A stretch of 19,588 bases of DNA from contig JAEEXJ010000064.1 of NCBI GenBank assembly GCA_016291475.1, positions 1 to 19,588 of the forward strand, read 5' to 3'. The translations under genes and the position numbers were made by a program. The notes under the pieces are model-generated. The model worked only from the letters and a program-made list of their open reading frames with translations. It did not search any database and was not told the DNA's origin. Of this stretch, positions 1-7,718 are shown piece after piece (position 1 is the first letter of the stretch; each line of letters opens with the position of its first letter). The stretch is from Lachnospiraceae bacterium. GTDB lineage: Bacteria > Bacillota_A > Clostridia > Lachnospirales > Lachnospiraceae.

Positions 1-349
1 CAAACAGTCCGCGTCCTGCTTTTGCCTGAAGCTTCTCTCCGCCCTTATGTCCCTTCTCAAGGCAGAAGGTAAAGAACTTTCCGATGACCGGCTTATCCTT
101 GCCCCACTCAAGCACCTTTCTTGCGAAGAAGAAGATGATGGGTACGGGGATCATGTTGCCGATCGCAATTATCACATAACCGAGCACAATATTAAAATTA
201 TCCGGATTCATTCCGCGAAACCAATAAGCTATAGGTATCGCGCCTCTAAGTTCGATCAAAGGTATCATCGAGATGATGAAGCATCCGAAATACTGCGTCA
301 TTGTATTGGCCACAAATGCCTGTGCTATCTTTCTTGCCAAAGAACCCAT
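1..349 (-). CDS. COG2426-like small multidrug-export family membrane protein, 3' end outside the window
   Basis: About 116 codons of the N-terminal part are visible; the gene continues past base 1. The product starts MGSLARKIAQAF, then has a hydrophobic segment with the motif IPLIELRGAIPIA, and a second one (GYVIIAIGNMIPVPIIFFFA, about residues 62-81) followed by the basic stretch RKVLEWGKDKP. The ELRGAIP motif and this layout are typical of the COG2426 / Sm_multidrug_ex family of small integral membrane proteins; actual export activity is poorly established for the family. An AGGAG site sits 7 nt before the ATG at 349. It lies 40 nt downstream of hisC on the same strand with no terminator visible between them, so cotranscription is likely. 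Family assignment is from recognition of the sequence pattern only. Confidence 0.75.
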   Translation of the reverse strand, partial: MGSLARKIAQAFVANTMTQYFGCFIISMIPLIELRGAIPIAYWFRGMNPDNFNIVLGYVIIAIGNMIPVPIIFFFARKVLEWGKDKPVIGKFFTFCLEKGHKGGEKLQAKAGRGLF

Positions 350-389
350 TAAATATATCTCCTGTTTGTATGTTTTTTATATGTCCAAA

Positions 390-1439
390 CTACTGAAGAA
401 TCTCCTTGAGATTTGCGACAAGTGTGTCACATTCCTCGTCCGTTCCGACGGTGATTCTCAGATATTCACTGATACGGGGCTTGTTCCAGTATCTTACATA
501 GATATTCCTGCTCTTAAGTTCTTTGAAGATATGCTCCGCGGGAATCGATGCATGTTTTGCAAAGATGAAATTAGTCTTGGAATCCTGAAATTCAAATCCA
601 AGTTCTCTGAGCTGTCCTTTAAGTCTTTCTCTTGTAGCGATGATCTTCTCACATGTCGATCTGAAATACGCATCATCCCTTACGGCCTCAACACCTATCT
701 CAAGAGTAATGGAATTCATCGTATAAGAGTTGTAGGAATACTTCACGTCGTTAAGATACTTGATCATCTTCTCACTTCCGATGGCATATCCGATCCTGAG
801 ACCTGCCATGGATCTGGACTTGCTGAAGGTCTGAATGACAAGAAGATTGTCGTATTCATCAAGCAGACTCAGAGCACTTTCCGCTCCGAAATCCACATAT
901 GCTTCATCAACGATGCAGACAACATCCCGGTTTGCATCAAGGATCTTCCTAATACCGTCAAGTCCCATGAAAACGCCTGTGGGTGCATTGGGATTGGCTA
1001 TTACGACTCCGCCGTTTTCCTTCTCATAATCCTCGGGATGAATCCTGAATTCATCATCGAGAGGGATCTGCTCATAAGGGATCTTAAAAAGCGATGCCCA
1101 TACATCGTAGAAGGAATAGGTAATGTCCGGGAAAAGAATGCTTTTCTCGGAATTGAAAAAAGTAAGAAAAGCCATCGCAAGAACATCATCGGAACCTACT
1201 CCGACAAAAACCTGCGAGGGCTTCACGTTATATTTTTCCGCAAGGGCGTTTGCCAGTGTATGGCAGTCCGCCTCAGGATATTTCCTTAAAACAGATACAT
1301 CGAAGTTCTTAAGAAGTGCCTCCACTCCCGGTGCGGGAGGATAAGGATTTTCATTGGTATTGAGTTTGATAACTTTGCCTGTGGGCTGTTCACCCGGAAC
1401 ATAAGGTACTACTTTTCTGACATTTGATTCCCAGTTCAT
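390..1439 (-). CDS. hisC: Histidinol-phosphate aminotransferase (class I/II PLP aminotransferase)
   Basis: The 349-residue product has the normal HisC length. It would transfer an amino group between glutamate and imidazole-acetol phosphate in histidine biosynthesis, in the cytoplasm as a dimer. Visible landmarks are the N-terminal KLNTNENPYPP (about 25-35), NPNAPTG (149-155), VDEAYVDF (177-184) and the PLP-lysine motif TFSKSRSMAGLRIGYA with the Schiff-base lysine at about 207. The start ATG overlaps the stop of the upstream glycosyltransferase gene as ATGA, and an AGAGG site lies within that gene, so translation is probably coupled. No other histidine genes are visible, so this is an isolated copy. 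HisC-like enzymes can also act on aromatic amino acids, so histidine synthesis is the most likely role but not the only one. Confidence 0.9.
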   Translation of the reverse strand: MNWESNVRKVVPYVPGEQPTGKVIKLNTNENPYPPAPGVEALLKNFDVSVLRKYPEADCHTLANALAEKYNVKPSQVFVGVGSDDVLAMAFLTFFNSEKSILFPDITYSFYDVWASLFKIPYEQIPLDDEFRIHPEDYEKENGGVVIANPNAPTGVFMGLDGIRKILDANRDVVCIVDEAYVDFGAESALSLLDEYDNLLVIQTFSKSRSMAGLRIGYAIGSEKMIKYLNDVKYSYNSYTMNSITLEIGVEAVRDDAYFRSTCEKIIATRERLKGQLRELGFEFQDSKTNFIFAKHASIPAEHIFKELKSRNIYVRYWNKPRISEYLRITVGTDEECDTLVANLKEILQ

Positions 1440-2443
1440 GCTTTTGCCTCTATATCTTCCGCAAATTTTTCACCTACCTCAGGCAGGCCCATTTGCTCAT
1501 ATACTCTCTTAAGTCCCTCTGCGGCATCTTTGCCCGCAGAAGTAATGTAGATCGAAGGTAGTGTTTCGAATGCCGCATTGTAATACCATATAGCAGCTTC
1601 TTCGAAGTCCTGGATCCTCTCATAGAACAGACCGAGTTCAATACAAACTTCCGATGAAGGATCGGTAGCCATTGTCTTGGTAATGTATTTGAAAAACATG
1701 ACGATGTCGCCATGAATCCTTGCTATATGCGCTATAACAAGGCAGGCCTTGTTAACGCTGTCGGGATCAAGCTCCGTATCACCCGCACATGCCACGAAGT
1801 AAGGAAGTGCATTTCTGAAGTCATCCTCGGAGCCCGTCATGAACAGCTCTCTGACATACATATCAAAAAGCCTCTTGCTGAGCTTTCCGCCACCTGTTGT
1901 GGACTTGGAGAATATCTCCAGATCTCTGCTTCCGTGATTTGCCTCAGGCTTATGTGTGATCACAATATCACTGTCATAGATGACGGGATCAAGCCTTATC
2001 ATCTCGTGAACGGGATCCTGCCATACAAATTGCCTGAGACGTTTAAACATCTTGGGTCTTAATTCCTCATCGAAATTGTAGACCGTGGAATGTTCAAGCT
2101 GATTGCCGTAGCGCATCTGAACTATCTCGACATCTTCCGGAAGGATCGATTTCAGATTCGCAAACTTCTCCCGGTTTGCTTCATCCAGTATCTCATCCGC
2201 ATCCGCGGAATAAATGTAATCACATGCAGCCTTTGAAAAAGCGAAATTTCTCGCATCGGAAAAATCACCCGTCCATGCGAAGTCATATATCTTATCCGTA
2301 TACTTACGCGCTATTTCCTTGGTCTTATCGGATGATCCGGTATCGACAATGACAATCTCATCCATCAGATCCTTGATACTGTCAAGGCATCTGGCAAGAA
2401 TGTTCTCTTCATTTTTGACTATCATTACGCAGGATATCGTCAT
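1436..2443 (-). CDS. Family 2 glycosyltransferase with C-terminal TPR-like region
   Basis: The 335-residue product begins MTISCVMIVKNEENILARCL, the classic GT-A nucleotide-binding start of GT2 enzymes. It contains VDTGSSDKT (33-41), the Asp-rich metal and nucleotide-sugar motif DAD (81-83, in SADADEILD) and WTGDFSDARNFAF (57-69). The C-terminal half is helical and rich in pairs such as CIELGLFYERIQDFEEAAIWYYNAA, which resembles tetratricopeptide repeats. This is the cytosolic GT2 plus TPR layout seen in glycosyltransferases of cell-surface or protein glycosylation; the acceptor is unknown. The reading frame is open further upstream to 2581, but GGAGG ends 9 nt before the ATG at 2443 and the upstream codons overlap the promoter, so 2443 is chosen. 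Its stop overlaps the hisC start. Confidence 0.85.
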   Translation of the reverse strand: MTISCVMIVKNEENILARCLDSIKDLMDEIVIVDTGSSDKTKEIARKYTDKIYDFAWTGDFSDARNFAFSKAACDYIYSADADEILDEANREKFANLKSILPEDVEIVQMRYGNQLEHSTVYNFDEELRPKMFKRLRQFVWQDPVHEMIRLDPVIYDSDIVITHKPEANHGSRDLEIFSKSTTGGGKLSKRLFDMYVRELFMTGSEDDFRNALPYFVACAGDTELDPDSVNKACLVIAHIARIHGDIVMFFKYITKTMATDPSSEVCIELGLFYERIQDFEEAAIWYYNAAFETLPSIYITSAGKDAAEGLKRVYEQMGLPEVGEKFAEDIEAKA

Positions 2444-2503
2444 AATACATGTCCTCCCCGAAGACAAAAGCAAAAGCCGTTTATGTGATACATACGCATA
2501 CAT

Positions 2504-2528
2504 GGTGTATTCTATCACAGAATATACC
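2504..2528. promoter_or_regulatory. Imperfect inverted repeat over the -10 region, possible operator
   Basis: GGTGTATTCT (2504-2513) and AGAATATACC (2519-2528) are inverted copies matching at 9 of 10 positions, spaced by 5 nt. The repeat covers the -10 box of the glycosyltransferase promoter, a typical repressor position. No candidate regulator is identified. Confidence 0.4.
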
Positions 2529-2538
2529 CCCATAACAA
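2509..2538 (-). promoter_or_regulatory. Predicted sigma-A promoter for the glycosyltransferase-hisC operon
   Basis: On the minus strand, TTGTTA (2538-2533) and TAGAAT (2514-2509) are separated by 18 nt, and TGA directly precedes the -10 box, giving an extended -10. The predicted start is about 60 nt before the ATG at 2443. Confidence 0.6.
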
Positions 2539-2599
2539 CATCACAGCACGGGCATTTATGCCTGTTTCTCCATATTTTCAAGGATTTTTATGCAGGTAC

Positions 2600-2628
2600 T
2601 TGACAAGAATATGCATACAGTGTATATC
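2600..2628 (+). promoter_or_regulatory. Predicted sigma-A promoter for the CPBP-gntR-DUF5808 operon
   Basis: A perfect TTGACA (2600-2605) is followed after exactly 17 nt by TATATC (2623-2628). The predicted start is near 2635, about 80 nt before the first gene, and falls inside the inverted repeat at 2629-2651. Confidence 0.6.
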
Positions 2629-2651
2629 TTGTATTAGCTGGTGTAATACAA
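2629..2651. promoter_or_regulatory. Perfect inverted repeat at the transcription start, probable GntR operator
   Basis: TTGTATTA (2629-2636) and TAATACAA (2644-2651) are perfect inverted copies with a 7-nt spacer, directly downstream of the -10 box. The GT...AC outer symmetry fits known GntR-family operators, and the operon encodes its own YtrA-type GntR protein, so autorepression is the simplest reading. Binding is inferred. Confidence 0.6.
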
Positions 2652-2714
2652 AAGATACAAAACATTTCCGGAAAAGAAACCATTCACATATAACCTTTTG
2701 AAATGAGGCTGATT

Positions 2715-3617
2715 ATGAGAGAAAAAACAACAAAGAAACAATTCATACTTTATATGATAGGAACCTTCGGTATCGCTTGGGTGATTCAGGTCGTCGCAAG
2801 TCTTCTGGCACAGAAAGGCAACACCCTCGCCTTCACGGCGCTTCTTTCGATATGCATGTTCGCCCCCACGGCAGGAGCACTTATAGCAAGAATTCCTCTC
2901 AAGGGAATGGGATTCATTCCAAAGCTCCGCGGCAAGGTGCGCTTCGTTTTCTTAGCCCTTTGGACGCCCTTAGTGATAACCACCCTCGGAGCATTTTTGT
3001 ATTTCATTGTATTCCCTGACAGATACGATCCCGAACTAACAGCCCTCGCATCTACAGTGCCGGAAGCTGCAATGGCGCAGTATGAAGCCGCAGGCCTTTC
3101 CATTATGTCCCTGGCGGTCATCTCCCTCATCGGAGCGATCACCTACGCACCATTCATCAATATGATTCTGGCCCTCGGCGAAGAGATCGGATGGAGAGGC
3201 GCAATGTATCCTTATCTCAAAGACAGATTCGGAACCACTCCGGGACGCATCATCGGCGGTATCATCTGGGGAATGTGGCACTGGCCCGTAATGCTCCTTG
3301 CAGGATATGAGTACGGAACCGATTATCCCGGAGCTCCCTTCCTTGGTCTCTTTGCCTTCGCTCTGTTCGCAGCAGTGATCGGAATAATCGAGGATTATTA
3401 CTATGAGAAGACAGGATGTATCTGGATTCCCGCACTCTTCCACGGAGCCATCAATGCGCTGAACATTTTCTGTTATCTGAGCAAGATGGAATATATGGAT
3501 CAGATGATCTTCGGTCCCCACGTGATCGGACTCATCTCCGGAATCCCCGCACTGATACTTGCAATTGTCCTCTGCATCCTTTCAGGAAAAAATAAAACAG
3601 CAAAGGAGACCGCGTGA
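2715..3617 (+). CDS. CPBP family intramembrane glutamic endopeptidase homologue (Abi/Rce1-like)
   Basis: The 300-residue product is a polytopic membrane protein. It carries the CPBP signature residues: EEIGWR (156-161, the EExxxR motif), GMWHWP (186-191, histidine of motif 2) and FHGAIN (242-247, motif 3). The family includes eukaryotic Rce1 and bacterial proteins linked to bacteriocin self-immunity and protein processing; the substrate here is unknown. An in-frame ATG exists at 2703, but the GAGG site at 2705-2708 lies inside that extension and is well spaced for the ATG at 2715, which is chosen. It is the first gene of a three-gene operon, and its stop overlaps the next start by one base. 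All the key motif residues are present, so an active protease is possible. Confidence 0.85.
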   Translation: MREKTTKKQFILYMIGTFGIAWVIQVVASLLAQKGNTLAFTALLSICMFAPTAGALIARIPLKGMGFIPKLRGKVRFVFLALWTPLVITTLGAFLYFIVFPDRYDPELTALASTVPEAAMAQYEAAGLSIMSLAVISLIGAITYAPFINMILALGEEIGWRGAMYPYLKDRFGTTPGRIIGGIIWGMWHWPVMLLAGYEYGTDYPGAPFLGLFAFALFAAVIGIIEDYYYEKTGCIWIPALFHGAINALNIFCYLSKMEYMDQMIFGPHVIGLISGIPALILAIVLCILSGKNKTAKETA

Positions 3618-3988
3618 TGATAATACGTATCAACGAACTGTCGGATATCCCGATATATATGCAGATACGAAATCAGATCGTCATGGGAATATCTTCCGGG
3701 GAACTTGAGGGAGGCGAGCAGCTTCCGACGGTCAGAGCCCTGGCCATGGAGATGGGCATCAACACCATGACGGTCAGCAAGGCGTATCAGCTTCTCAAAA
3801 CCGAAGGCTATATCATGACGGACCGAAAAAACGGTGCCAGGATAAGAACCTCCATAAAGCAACAGGGCATCATCAGTGACAGCAATAAAACAGAGCTTAA
3901 ACGGATAGTATCGGAATGCAGATTATCAGGCATATCAAAAGCAGATCTTTTAAATCTTATCGATGAGTTTTACGGAACAGAAAGCTGA
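3617..3988 (+). CDS. GntR family transcriptional regulator, YtrA-type
   Basis: The 123-residue product has an N-terminal winged helix-turn-helix (about residues 4-78). Typical features are IPIYMQIRNQIVMGISSGEL, GEQLPTVRALAMEMGIN and TVSKAYQLLKTEGYI. After that there is only a short helical tail of about 45 residues, as in the YtrA subfamily, with no large effector-binding domain. YtrA-type repressors usually sit with and control membrane transport or stress genes. The ATG at 3617 overlaps the TGA of the CPBP gene by one base; a GTG at 3614 is possible, but AGGAG spacing favours the ATG. The perfect inverted repeat at the operon promoter is its likely operator. The DNA-binding call is firm; the signal sensed is unknown. 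Confidence 0.9.
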   Translation: MIIRINELSDIPIYMQIRNQIVMGISSGELEGGEQLPTVRALAMEMGINTMTVSKAYQLLKTEGYIMTDRKNGARIRTSIKQQGIISDSNKTELKRIVSECRLSGISKADLLNLIDEFYGTES

Positions 3989-3996
3989 GGAATAAT

Positions 3997-5409
3997 ATGG
4001 ATGCATTTTTGGGAATAATAATGTTTATATGTCTGGTACCCACTATCTGGATAACTTATTCGCTTTTGTATCCCCGTAAATGGCGTGAAAAAAAGCTCAT
4101 ATTCGGAGTCACAAACAGGAAAGAATTTACCGAGCCGGAAGTATCCGAAAGGATAGATACCATCACTGATAAAAACAATAAAGCAGCTTACAGGCTTAAC
4201 GTGGTATTTACCGTGATCTCAGTACTCCTCCTGTTCCTCGGAACACTTCCCATGAGAACATTTATATGGGTAATGCTCGTCTTTATAGCTATTTTTGCCG
4301 TATCCGTTCCCTATATATACGGCAATAAAGAAATGAAGTCTCTTAAAAAGAGCCTTGGAATAATTGCCGAAAAAGGCATCAGCTATACGGATCTTAAAAC
4401 CGTGGGAACCGTAAGAGCACTGAAACCGGGTTCGGTAATTCTACCCAATATAGCGGGAGTATTGACAGTTATCATCGCGCTTCTTGCCGATCTTAAGATC
4501 ATCAAAACATCAGGTTCAACTGCTGCGGGAACATTTCTTGCCACCTCTGTGTGCGGATCCATATTTCTGGTCGGTATCATGATAACCGTCATCGGTTTCG
4601 TCATGGATCGTATCAAAAGCGAAGTTATATCAACAGACAGTGATATAAATGCCAACTACAACAGAGCCAAGAAAAAGAATATGGCAAAGATGTTCGTGCT
4701 GATGTTATGGGCAAACACCATCTTCGGGTGCACACTCTCACTCCTTGAAATACTCTCAGGCTCCGGCATCATCATGATCGCAGGAATAGGTTTATATATG
4801 ATCCTGGTCATGGGTGCGCTTGCCATATTTGTACATACCGATCAGAGCATAGAGAAGATCTATCACAAGGATATGACTGTGATTCAGGATGATGACGATC
4901 TCTGGATCGCCGGAATGTTCTACTACAATCCTTCGGACAAAAGACTCAATGTAGAGAAACGTGCAGGTGTGGGAAGCACCATAAATATGGCTCATCCCGC
5001 AGGCAAAGTCATCGGATTTCTGGCTGCGCTTTCCATCGTCTTCTCAATCCTGGTTGTTATATGGGTCGGAATGCTGGAATCCACTCCCATCAGTCTCAGA
5101 GTTTCCGACGGAAATGTCATATGCCATCAGTTAAGAGATGAGTATGTGATACCGGTAAGCGATATCGAAAGTGTTGAATACATAGAAGATATACGAGGAT
5201 TAAGATTTATACGCACAAACGGTACAGGTATGGAAACCCTTCTGAAAGGCAATTTCAGTGTGGAGGGTGAAGCATGTAAAGTATTCCTCGCTCCCGATAA
5301 AATGGTAGCCATTAAGATCGTTACCTCTTCCGGTAAGATCTATTACATAAGTAGCGCAACTCCTTCAGAAACAAGTTCTGTTTACGCTCAGCTTAATGAA
5401 GCGCTATGA
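3997..5409 (+). CDS. DUF5808-like (DUF1648-associated) polytopic membrane protein
   Basis: The 470-residue product has about eight hydrophobic segments (near residues 3-22, 66-84, 87-107, 148-166, 183-203, 231-250, 256-280 and 338-360). A soluble segment at about 301-335 reads DLWIAGMFYYNPSDKRLNVE and then KRAGVGSTINMAHP, which resembles DUF5808. After the last membrane segment a beta-rich tail of about 105 residues resembles a bacterial PH-like fold. Proteins of this type often accompany YtrA-type GntR regulators in Firmicutes; their function is unknown. GAGGAAT ends 5 nt before the start and the gap to gntR is 8 nt, so it is in the same operon. Its last 17 bases overlap the 3' end of the convergent prepilin peptidase gene. 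Confidence 0.7.
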   Translation: MDAFLGIIMFICLVPTIWITYSLLYPRKWREKKLIFGVTNRKEFTEPEVSERIDTITDKNNKAAYRLNVVFTVISVLLLFLGTLPMRTFIWVMLVFIAIFAVSVPYIYGNKEMKSLKKSLGIIAEKGISYTDLKTVGTVRALKPGSVILPNIAGVLTVIIALLADLKIIKTSGSTAAGTFLATSVCGSIFLVGIMITVIGFVMDRIKSEVISTDSDINANYNRAKKKNMAKMFVLMLWANTIFGCTLSLLEILSGSGIIMIAGIGLYMILVMGALAIFVHTDQSIEKIYHKDMTVIQDDDDLWIAGMFYYNPSDKRLNVEKRAGVGSTINMAHPAGKVIGFLAALSIVFSILVVIWVGMLESTPISLRVSDGNVICHQLRDEYVIPVSDIESVEYIEDIRGLRFIRTNGTGMETLLKGNFSVEGEACKVFLAPDKMVAIKIVTSSGKIYYISSATPSETSSVYAQLNEAL

Positions 5410-5836
5410 TGACACATATCACAAATGCAACGGATATATAGGGAATAAAAGGAACCGGGGAGATCAGCTTTCCCCGGTTTCCTATATTGTGGCGGAGCTT
5501 TTGATGAACCGACAAAAGAATCAGTGATATGAACATATGCAGAATATGTCCTTCCAGCCGTGCTCCGCTGAATATCAGAAATAACGCACAACACGAAAAA
5601 GCGTGAGAATCGGCTCTTCCGTAAAATCTGCACATGATATGTTCCTGAACAAAGATTGCAAAAAGGCATTCAAAGAAATCCCAAAATCCCGGAGGCGTCC
5701 GTGACGCGGATAAGGCAAGCAAACTTGCAGGCGCGAATATCCACCAGATGATATCCGCTGCCTTTTTGGTAAGTATGTCCTCCACAGAAGCTGCCGCAAG
5801 ACAGAGAATAACCGTTAGAAGTGAAAACCCATACAT
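5393..5836 (-). CDS. tadV: A24-type prepilin peptidase of the Tad pilus (TadV/CpaA-like)
   Basis: The 147-residue, almost entirely hydrophobic product has the size of the short TadV/CpaA aspartic peptidases, which lack the N-methylase domain of PilD. The two expected catalytic aspartates are visible at Asp20 (AAASVED followed by ILTKKA) and Asp76 in FYGRADSHAF, the position of the GxGD motif. The C-terminal PVPFIPYISVAFV matches the family. It would cut leader peptides from Flp and TadE pseudopilins at the membrane. The start is taken at the ATG at 5836, overlapping the cpaB TGA by one base (TGATG); a TTG at 5839 is also in frame. It is the last gene of the operon and runs 17 nt into the convergent gene. 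Confidence 0.8.
   Translation of the reverse strand: MYGFSLLTVILCLAAASVEDILTKKAADIIWWIFAPASLLALSASRTPPGFWDFFECLFAIFVQEHIMCRFYGRADSHAFSCCALFLIFSGARLEGHILHMFISLILLSVHQKLRHNIGNRGKLISPVPFIPYISVAFVICVIIALH
5451..5481 (+). terminator. Possible hairpin terminator for the plus-strand operon, inside the opposing gene
   Basis: AACCGGGGA (5453-5461) and TCCCCGGTT (5471-5479) form a perfect 9-bp stem with a 9-nt loop, about 45 nt after the DUF5808 stop. The following TTCCTATATT is only weakly T-rich, so termination may be inefficient. The sequence also codes for the C-terminal part of the prepilin peptidase on the other strand. Confidence 0.35.
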
Positions 5837-6474
5837 CAAATTCTTTTCACCACATACATATATCCGTTCCTTAAACCTCCGTAAAACGCAGATGCGTCAT
5901 CCCTTTCCAGATATACGTTAAACATCACGGCAGGCGATTCTCCGTTAACCGCATTTCCCGAAGAATCATATCCGCACTCCACATACACATCCTGACACAG
6001 AAGGATCTCTTCGCCCGTTTCCGGATCTGCGGAATATATATCGATCCTGTCTCCCGCTCTTAAACATCCGCTCACTGCCTTAGCCAGGTCCTCGGTTTTA
6101 AAACCGGCAAGTACGGGTGAAGTCATGGACAAAAGAACATCATCCGAATCGGAAAACATTCCGGCGGTAAGAAGAGTACCTTTATCTATGTCATATTCCG
6201 GACTCATACCGCAGGTCAAACGGTAATCCGTAAGTGCGGTTTCCGGAACGCATCCCGCATCCACATTTTTCACCTCGATGTAAAGAGCCGCATTTTCCTC
6301 GGTTATCACCGTACCTCTCGGAATATCCGACACGGCAACATAAACTTCCTTTTTCTCAAAATCCGCCAAAGCCTGTCTCTGAAAATATGTCATTATCGCA
6401 AATACGCCCATCGCGGTAAGGATTGCCGCAATAAGGAGTCCGTATTTGGATTCTTTGTTTTTACTGTTTTGCAT
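5836..6474 (-). CDS. cpaB: Flp pilus assembly protein CpaB/RcpC, SAF domain
   Basis: The 212-residue product has a short basic cytoplasmic start, one membrane helix (about 12-29) and an extracellular SAF domain (about 42-104). That domain has the typical VYVAVSDIPRGTVITEENAA and a later DIDKGTLLTAGMF. The rest resembles the RcpC/CpaB C-terminal region (LRAGDRIDIYSADPETGEE). CpaB proteins are assembly components of Tad pili. In Gram-positive systems without an outer membrane the protein probably acts at the membrane-wall interface and may bind glycan; this is inference. An AAGGAA site precedes the ATG, and the stop overlaps the prepilin peptidase start. Confidence 0.85.
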   Translation of the reverse strand: MQNSKNKESKYGLLIAAILTAMGVFAIMTYFQRQALADFEKKEVYVAVSDIPRGTVITEENAALYIEVKNVDAGCVPETALTDYRLTCGMSPEYDIDKGTLLTAGMFSDSDDVLLSMTSPVLAGFKTEDLAKAVSGCLRAGDRIDIYSADPETGEEILLCQDVYVECGYDSSGNAVNGESPAVMFNVYLERDDASAFYGGLRNGYMYVVKRI

Positions 6475-6492
6475 TTATCTGTAGTTCCTTTC

Positions 6493-7095
6493 TTATTCGC
6501 GTACCCTTTCGGGATCTGCTATCATCTCCGCATAAGCCTGTTTGTATGATCTGATCTTTATTCCGAGAAAGCCTTCCGTATCAAAAGATATTGCAGCATA
6601 ACACCCTGCAGAGACCACAACCTGCCCTCCCGGTGTTTTCATTTCTCCGTACGATCCGCTCCTTACCCCTGTTCCTGTATCCGATACCCTGTACTCCGTC
6701 ACATTGTCTCCGTCTACCAGATAGACCCTGAAGTCTTCTAACTTAACCACTCCCAATACATATGAGGTATTCTGTGATACAGGGCTGAAATCTTCACCAA
6801 GTTCCATATTTCCCTTAAGTGCATTTTTAAATATCTCCAAAGCATGTACGGGGTCATCTATCACCAGCTTATGGTCTGTGCCGTATCTGTATGGATCTAT
6901 GTCAAGAGCGGCAAGTGTGGAGGCAGCCAGCGCATCCTCCGCAATATCCGAATCCGCTTTGTACTGCAATATCTGAAGTGAAGTCATGGATAAGATCATC
7001 ACAAATATCAGTGCATACATTCCGAGAACGTATTCTGCCTGTCCTTCGGATTTTTTAATATTTGGCAGTGGATGTCCTGAATTCCCTGATCTCAT
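6493..7095 (-). CDS. TadE-like pseudopilin or pilus-associated protein
   Basis: The 200-residue product has a 23-residue hydrophilic leader, then KSEGQAEYVLGMYALIFVMI, a single N-terminal membrane helix and a soluble beta-rich domain (to residue 200). The EGQAEY stretch just before the helix resembles the EY motif of Flp/TadE prepilins, although the residue expected at -1 would be serine rather than glycine if the usual spacing applies. This layout fits a TadE/TadG-type minor pseudopilin processed by the operon's peptidase. The start at 7095 is supported by GGAGGAAGG 5 nt upstream and lies inside the preceding gene, giving a 41-nt overlap. Precise family membership is uncertain. Confidence 0.6.
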   Translation of the reverse strand: MRSGNSGHPLPNIKKSEGQAEYVLGMYALIFVMILSMTSLQILQYKADSDIAEDALAASTLAALDIDPYRYGTDHKLVIDDPVHALEIFKNALKGNMELGEDFSPVSQNTSYVLGVVKLEDFRVYLVDGDNVTEYRVSDTGTGVRSGSYGEMKTPGGQVVVSAGCYAAISFDTEGFLGIKIRSYKQAYAEMIADPERVRE

Positions 7096-7432
7096 ATCCT
7101 TCCTCCGTAAAGCCGCTGATATAAAGCTTTATCTCATTTCCGTACCCTACCTCCGCCATATCCGTTCCCGCAAGAGATATATCCTTTAGTCCGGTCTCAG
7201 AAAGCAAATCCATAAGGCTTGCCCTGTCGCCTTCAGTCAGATATCCGTATGTTTCCATTTTCAGGATATACTGCCTTGATACCTGGGATACGGAAGCCTT
7301 CACATTAATAAGTCTGACGCAGTTTGCAAAAGAGATCATTACAAAAGCGATGCATATCACAAATATGCACATGGGCATCACATCACCGACACTTCCGTCA
7401 TTTTTCTCCGCGGCATTTATATCAGGTGCCAT
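7055..7432 (-). CDS. TadE/DUF4320-like small membrane-anchored pilus protein
   Basis: The 125-residue product has a polar N-terminus (MAPDINAAEKNDGSVGDVMP), one membrane helix (about 20-37), and a soluble part containing QYILKMETYGYLTEGDRASL. Proteins of this shape, with an N-terminal helix followed by a region resembling DUF4320, are common in clostridial Tad operons and are thought to be TadE-like minor pilins. Three ATG starts are possible; the ATG at 7432 is chosen because GAGGG ends 8 nt before it, while the ATG at 7438 would be too close. The gene overlaps the following one by 41 nt. Confidence 0.55.
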   Translation of the reverse strand: MAPDINAAEKNDGSVGDVMPMCIFVICIAFVMISFANCVRLINVKASVSQVSRQYILKMETYGYLTEGDRASLMDLLSETGLKDISLAGTDMAEVGYGNEIKLYISGFTEEGYEIREFRTSTAKY

Positions 7433-7451
7433 AACCATAACCCTCACCGCC

Positions 7452-7679
7452 TTAGAAATACATCGGAGTGAAAGTAAAAGCACCGGGAGTACTGAGTATA
7501 TTCTTGGCGGCAACCGTCATCTCCGTTACGATGGTCTTAATAAATTCAGTAAGCGAATCCCTCATAACAACGCAAAGAAGAAGTGCTATGATACACAGAC
7601 CTATTGTTACAAGTATTCCATCCAGTCCCTCCTCTTTCTTAGTTGCAGCCTCGATCACTCTCATCTTTAAACCTTTCAT
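7452..7679 (-). CDS. Small pilin-like membrane protein, candidate Flp-type structural subunit
   Basis: The 75-residue product starts MKGLKMRVIEAATKKEEGLD and continues into a hydrophobic helix GILVTIGLCIIALLLCVV, followed by a short amphipathic tail. The small size, the acidic KKEEG before the helix and the position between tadC and the TadE-like genes fit a Flp-type pilin. However, the classic EY pair after the cleavage glycine is missing (EEGLDGILVT), so its processing is unclear. AGGAG lies 7 nt before the ATG at 7679. The 39-nt gap on its upstream side is the largest inside the operon. It could also be a non-pilin assembly factor. Confidence 0.55.
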   Translation of the reverse strand: MKGLKMRVIEAATKKEEGLDGILVTIGLCIIALLLCVVMRDSLTEFIKTIVTEMTVAAKNILSTPGAFTFTPMYF

Positions 7680-7718
7680 ATAAATCTCCTTTCAAAAATA
7701 AATTTCCGATATTTTCCC

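Noticed and set aside
273..1289. Long plus-strand open frame (338 codons) opposite hisC
   Set aside because: It is a mirror of the hisC gene in another frame, has no ribosome site and no recognisable protein pattern.
3036..3521. Minus-strand open frame of 161 codons opposite the CPBP gene
   Set aside because: The CPBP motifs on the plus strand are decisive; the antisense frame has no supporting signals.
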